From contig NZ_ANMO01000097.1 of the NCBI RefSeq assembly GCF_000338295.1, positions 124,001-188,000 of the forward strand: a stretch of DNA of 64,000 nucleotides, written 5' to 3'. The notes below the pieces were generated by a model. The model made no database searches. It saw only the letters and a list, made by a program, of their open reading frames with translations, and was not told the origin of the DNA. A program made the translations under genes and the position numbers. Shown piece after piece: positions 63,760-64,000 of the stretch (the stretch's first letter is position 1; the number at the start of each line of letters is the position of its first letter). This stretch comes from Rhodopirellula europaea 6C. GTDB lineage: Bacteria; Planctomycetota; Planctomycetia; Pirellulales; Pirellulaceae.

Positions 63760-64000
63760 ATGCGTTTCTCTTCCTTGCTCGCACTTTGGATGTTGATTGG
63801 TTCGGCAACCATCCACGTCGGAAACGTAAACGCCGCTGACGCGGGTACGGGTGAGGCGACAACCGGCGAGGCGACGACCGATGTCGCTCGCCAAAGCGAG
63901 AAGCCGCGGCCAAAGGAAAATGCTCGCCGAACTTACATGGGCCGGATCGTCGCCCAACCGATGTCGCACCGCGGTGCCGCTTGGTTGGTTCGCCCGGAAC
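63760..64000 (+). CDS. Exported methyltransferase-like protein, N-terminal part only
   Basis: The window end cuts the gene after about 80 codons. The visible part has a signal peptide (FSSLLALWMLIGSATIHVG, residues 3-21), a low-complexity stretch GEATTGEATTD, and the segment YMGRIVAQPMSHRGAAWLVR. That segment is the start of a planctomycete family of secreted SAM-dependent methyltransferase-like proteins. The rest, including the SAM-binding site, lies outside the window. Family assignment is moderate. Confidence 0.5.
   Translation, partial: MRFSSLLALWMLIGSATIHVGNVNAADAGTGEATTGEATTDVARQSEKPRPKENARRTYMGRIVAQPMSHRGAAWLVRPE

Overview
The window is about 64 kb of high-GC bacterial chromosome that I read as a planctomycete of the Pirellulaceae, most likely Rhodopirellula or a close relative. 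The evidence is the gene content: a DUF1559 pseudopilin-like protein, a Planctomycete-cytochrome (PSCyt1/PSCyt2/PSD1) protein followed by a DUF1501 protein, a DUF1598 protein, a Minf_1886/Plancto_Ver_chp protein, a PEP-CTERM protein, secreted Gfo/Idh/MocA and GDPD enzymes, and many signal-peptide proteins of unknown function. Genes lie on both strands in short operons, often with weak Shine-Dalgarno sites. I saw no rRNA, tRNA, CRISPR array or intact transposon.

Layout. 0-5 kb: greA with a small membrane protein, a DUF1559 pseudopilin-like gene, a heavily decayed IS5-family transposase remnant (about 3231-4062), and a PEP-CTERM protein. 5-19 kb: an NfeD pair, a dicarboxylate/glutamate symporter, membrane and exported proteins, a membrane-anchored DNase-I-like nuclease, a tetraheme cytochrome, an aldo/keto reductase, a stand-alone AP2-like DNA-binding protein, and a HEAT/TPR protein. 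19-30 kb: gnd, a DUF1598-GDPD pair, an exported barrel-like protein, a Tat-exported oxidoreductase, a truncated PQQ beta-propeller pseudogene, and a CvfB-like S1 RNA-binding protein. 30-40 kb: the PSCyt/DUF1501 pair, a thioredoxin lipoprotein, a long imperfect inverted repeat, a CPBP membrane protease, and a tail-anchored Ser/Thr kinase behind a large GH38-like protein.

40-48 kb is the most unusual part. A PilM protein carries a C-terminal membrane and PilN-like extension. It is followed by two single-pass membrane proteins with long Met-Gly-Asp-rich repeats in the positions of PilO and PilP, then by holA. 48-57 kb: an orphan PAS histidine kinase, a DUF1990 protein, divergent ZIP and CaCA metal transporters, and a tightly overlapping operon of an SDR/epimerase, a VKOR-like protein, an SPW protein and a degenerate-zincin membrane protein. 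57-64 kb: a tandem ExbD pair with a large helical-repeat protein and no ExbB nearby, a methyltransferase, a secreted alpha/alpha-toroid protein, a RicT/PSP1 protein with a Minf_1886 protein, and the start of an exported methyltransferase-like gene cut by the window end.

The best candidates for something undescribed are the PilMN-fusion/Met-rich operon, the SDR-VKOR-SPW-zincin operon, and the bacterial AP2-like protein. Function assignments rest on motif recognition by eye, with no database search.
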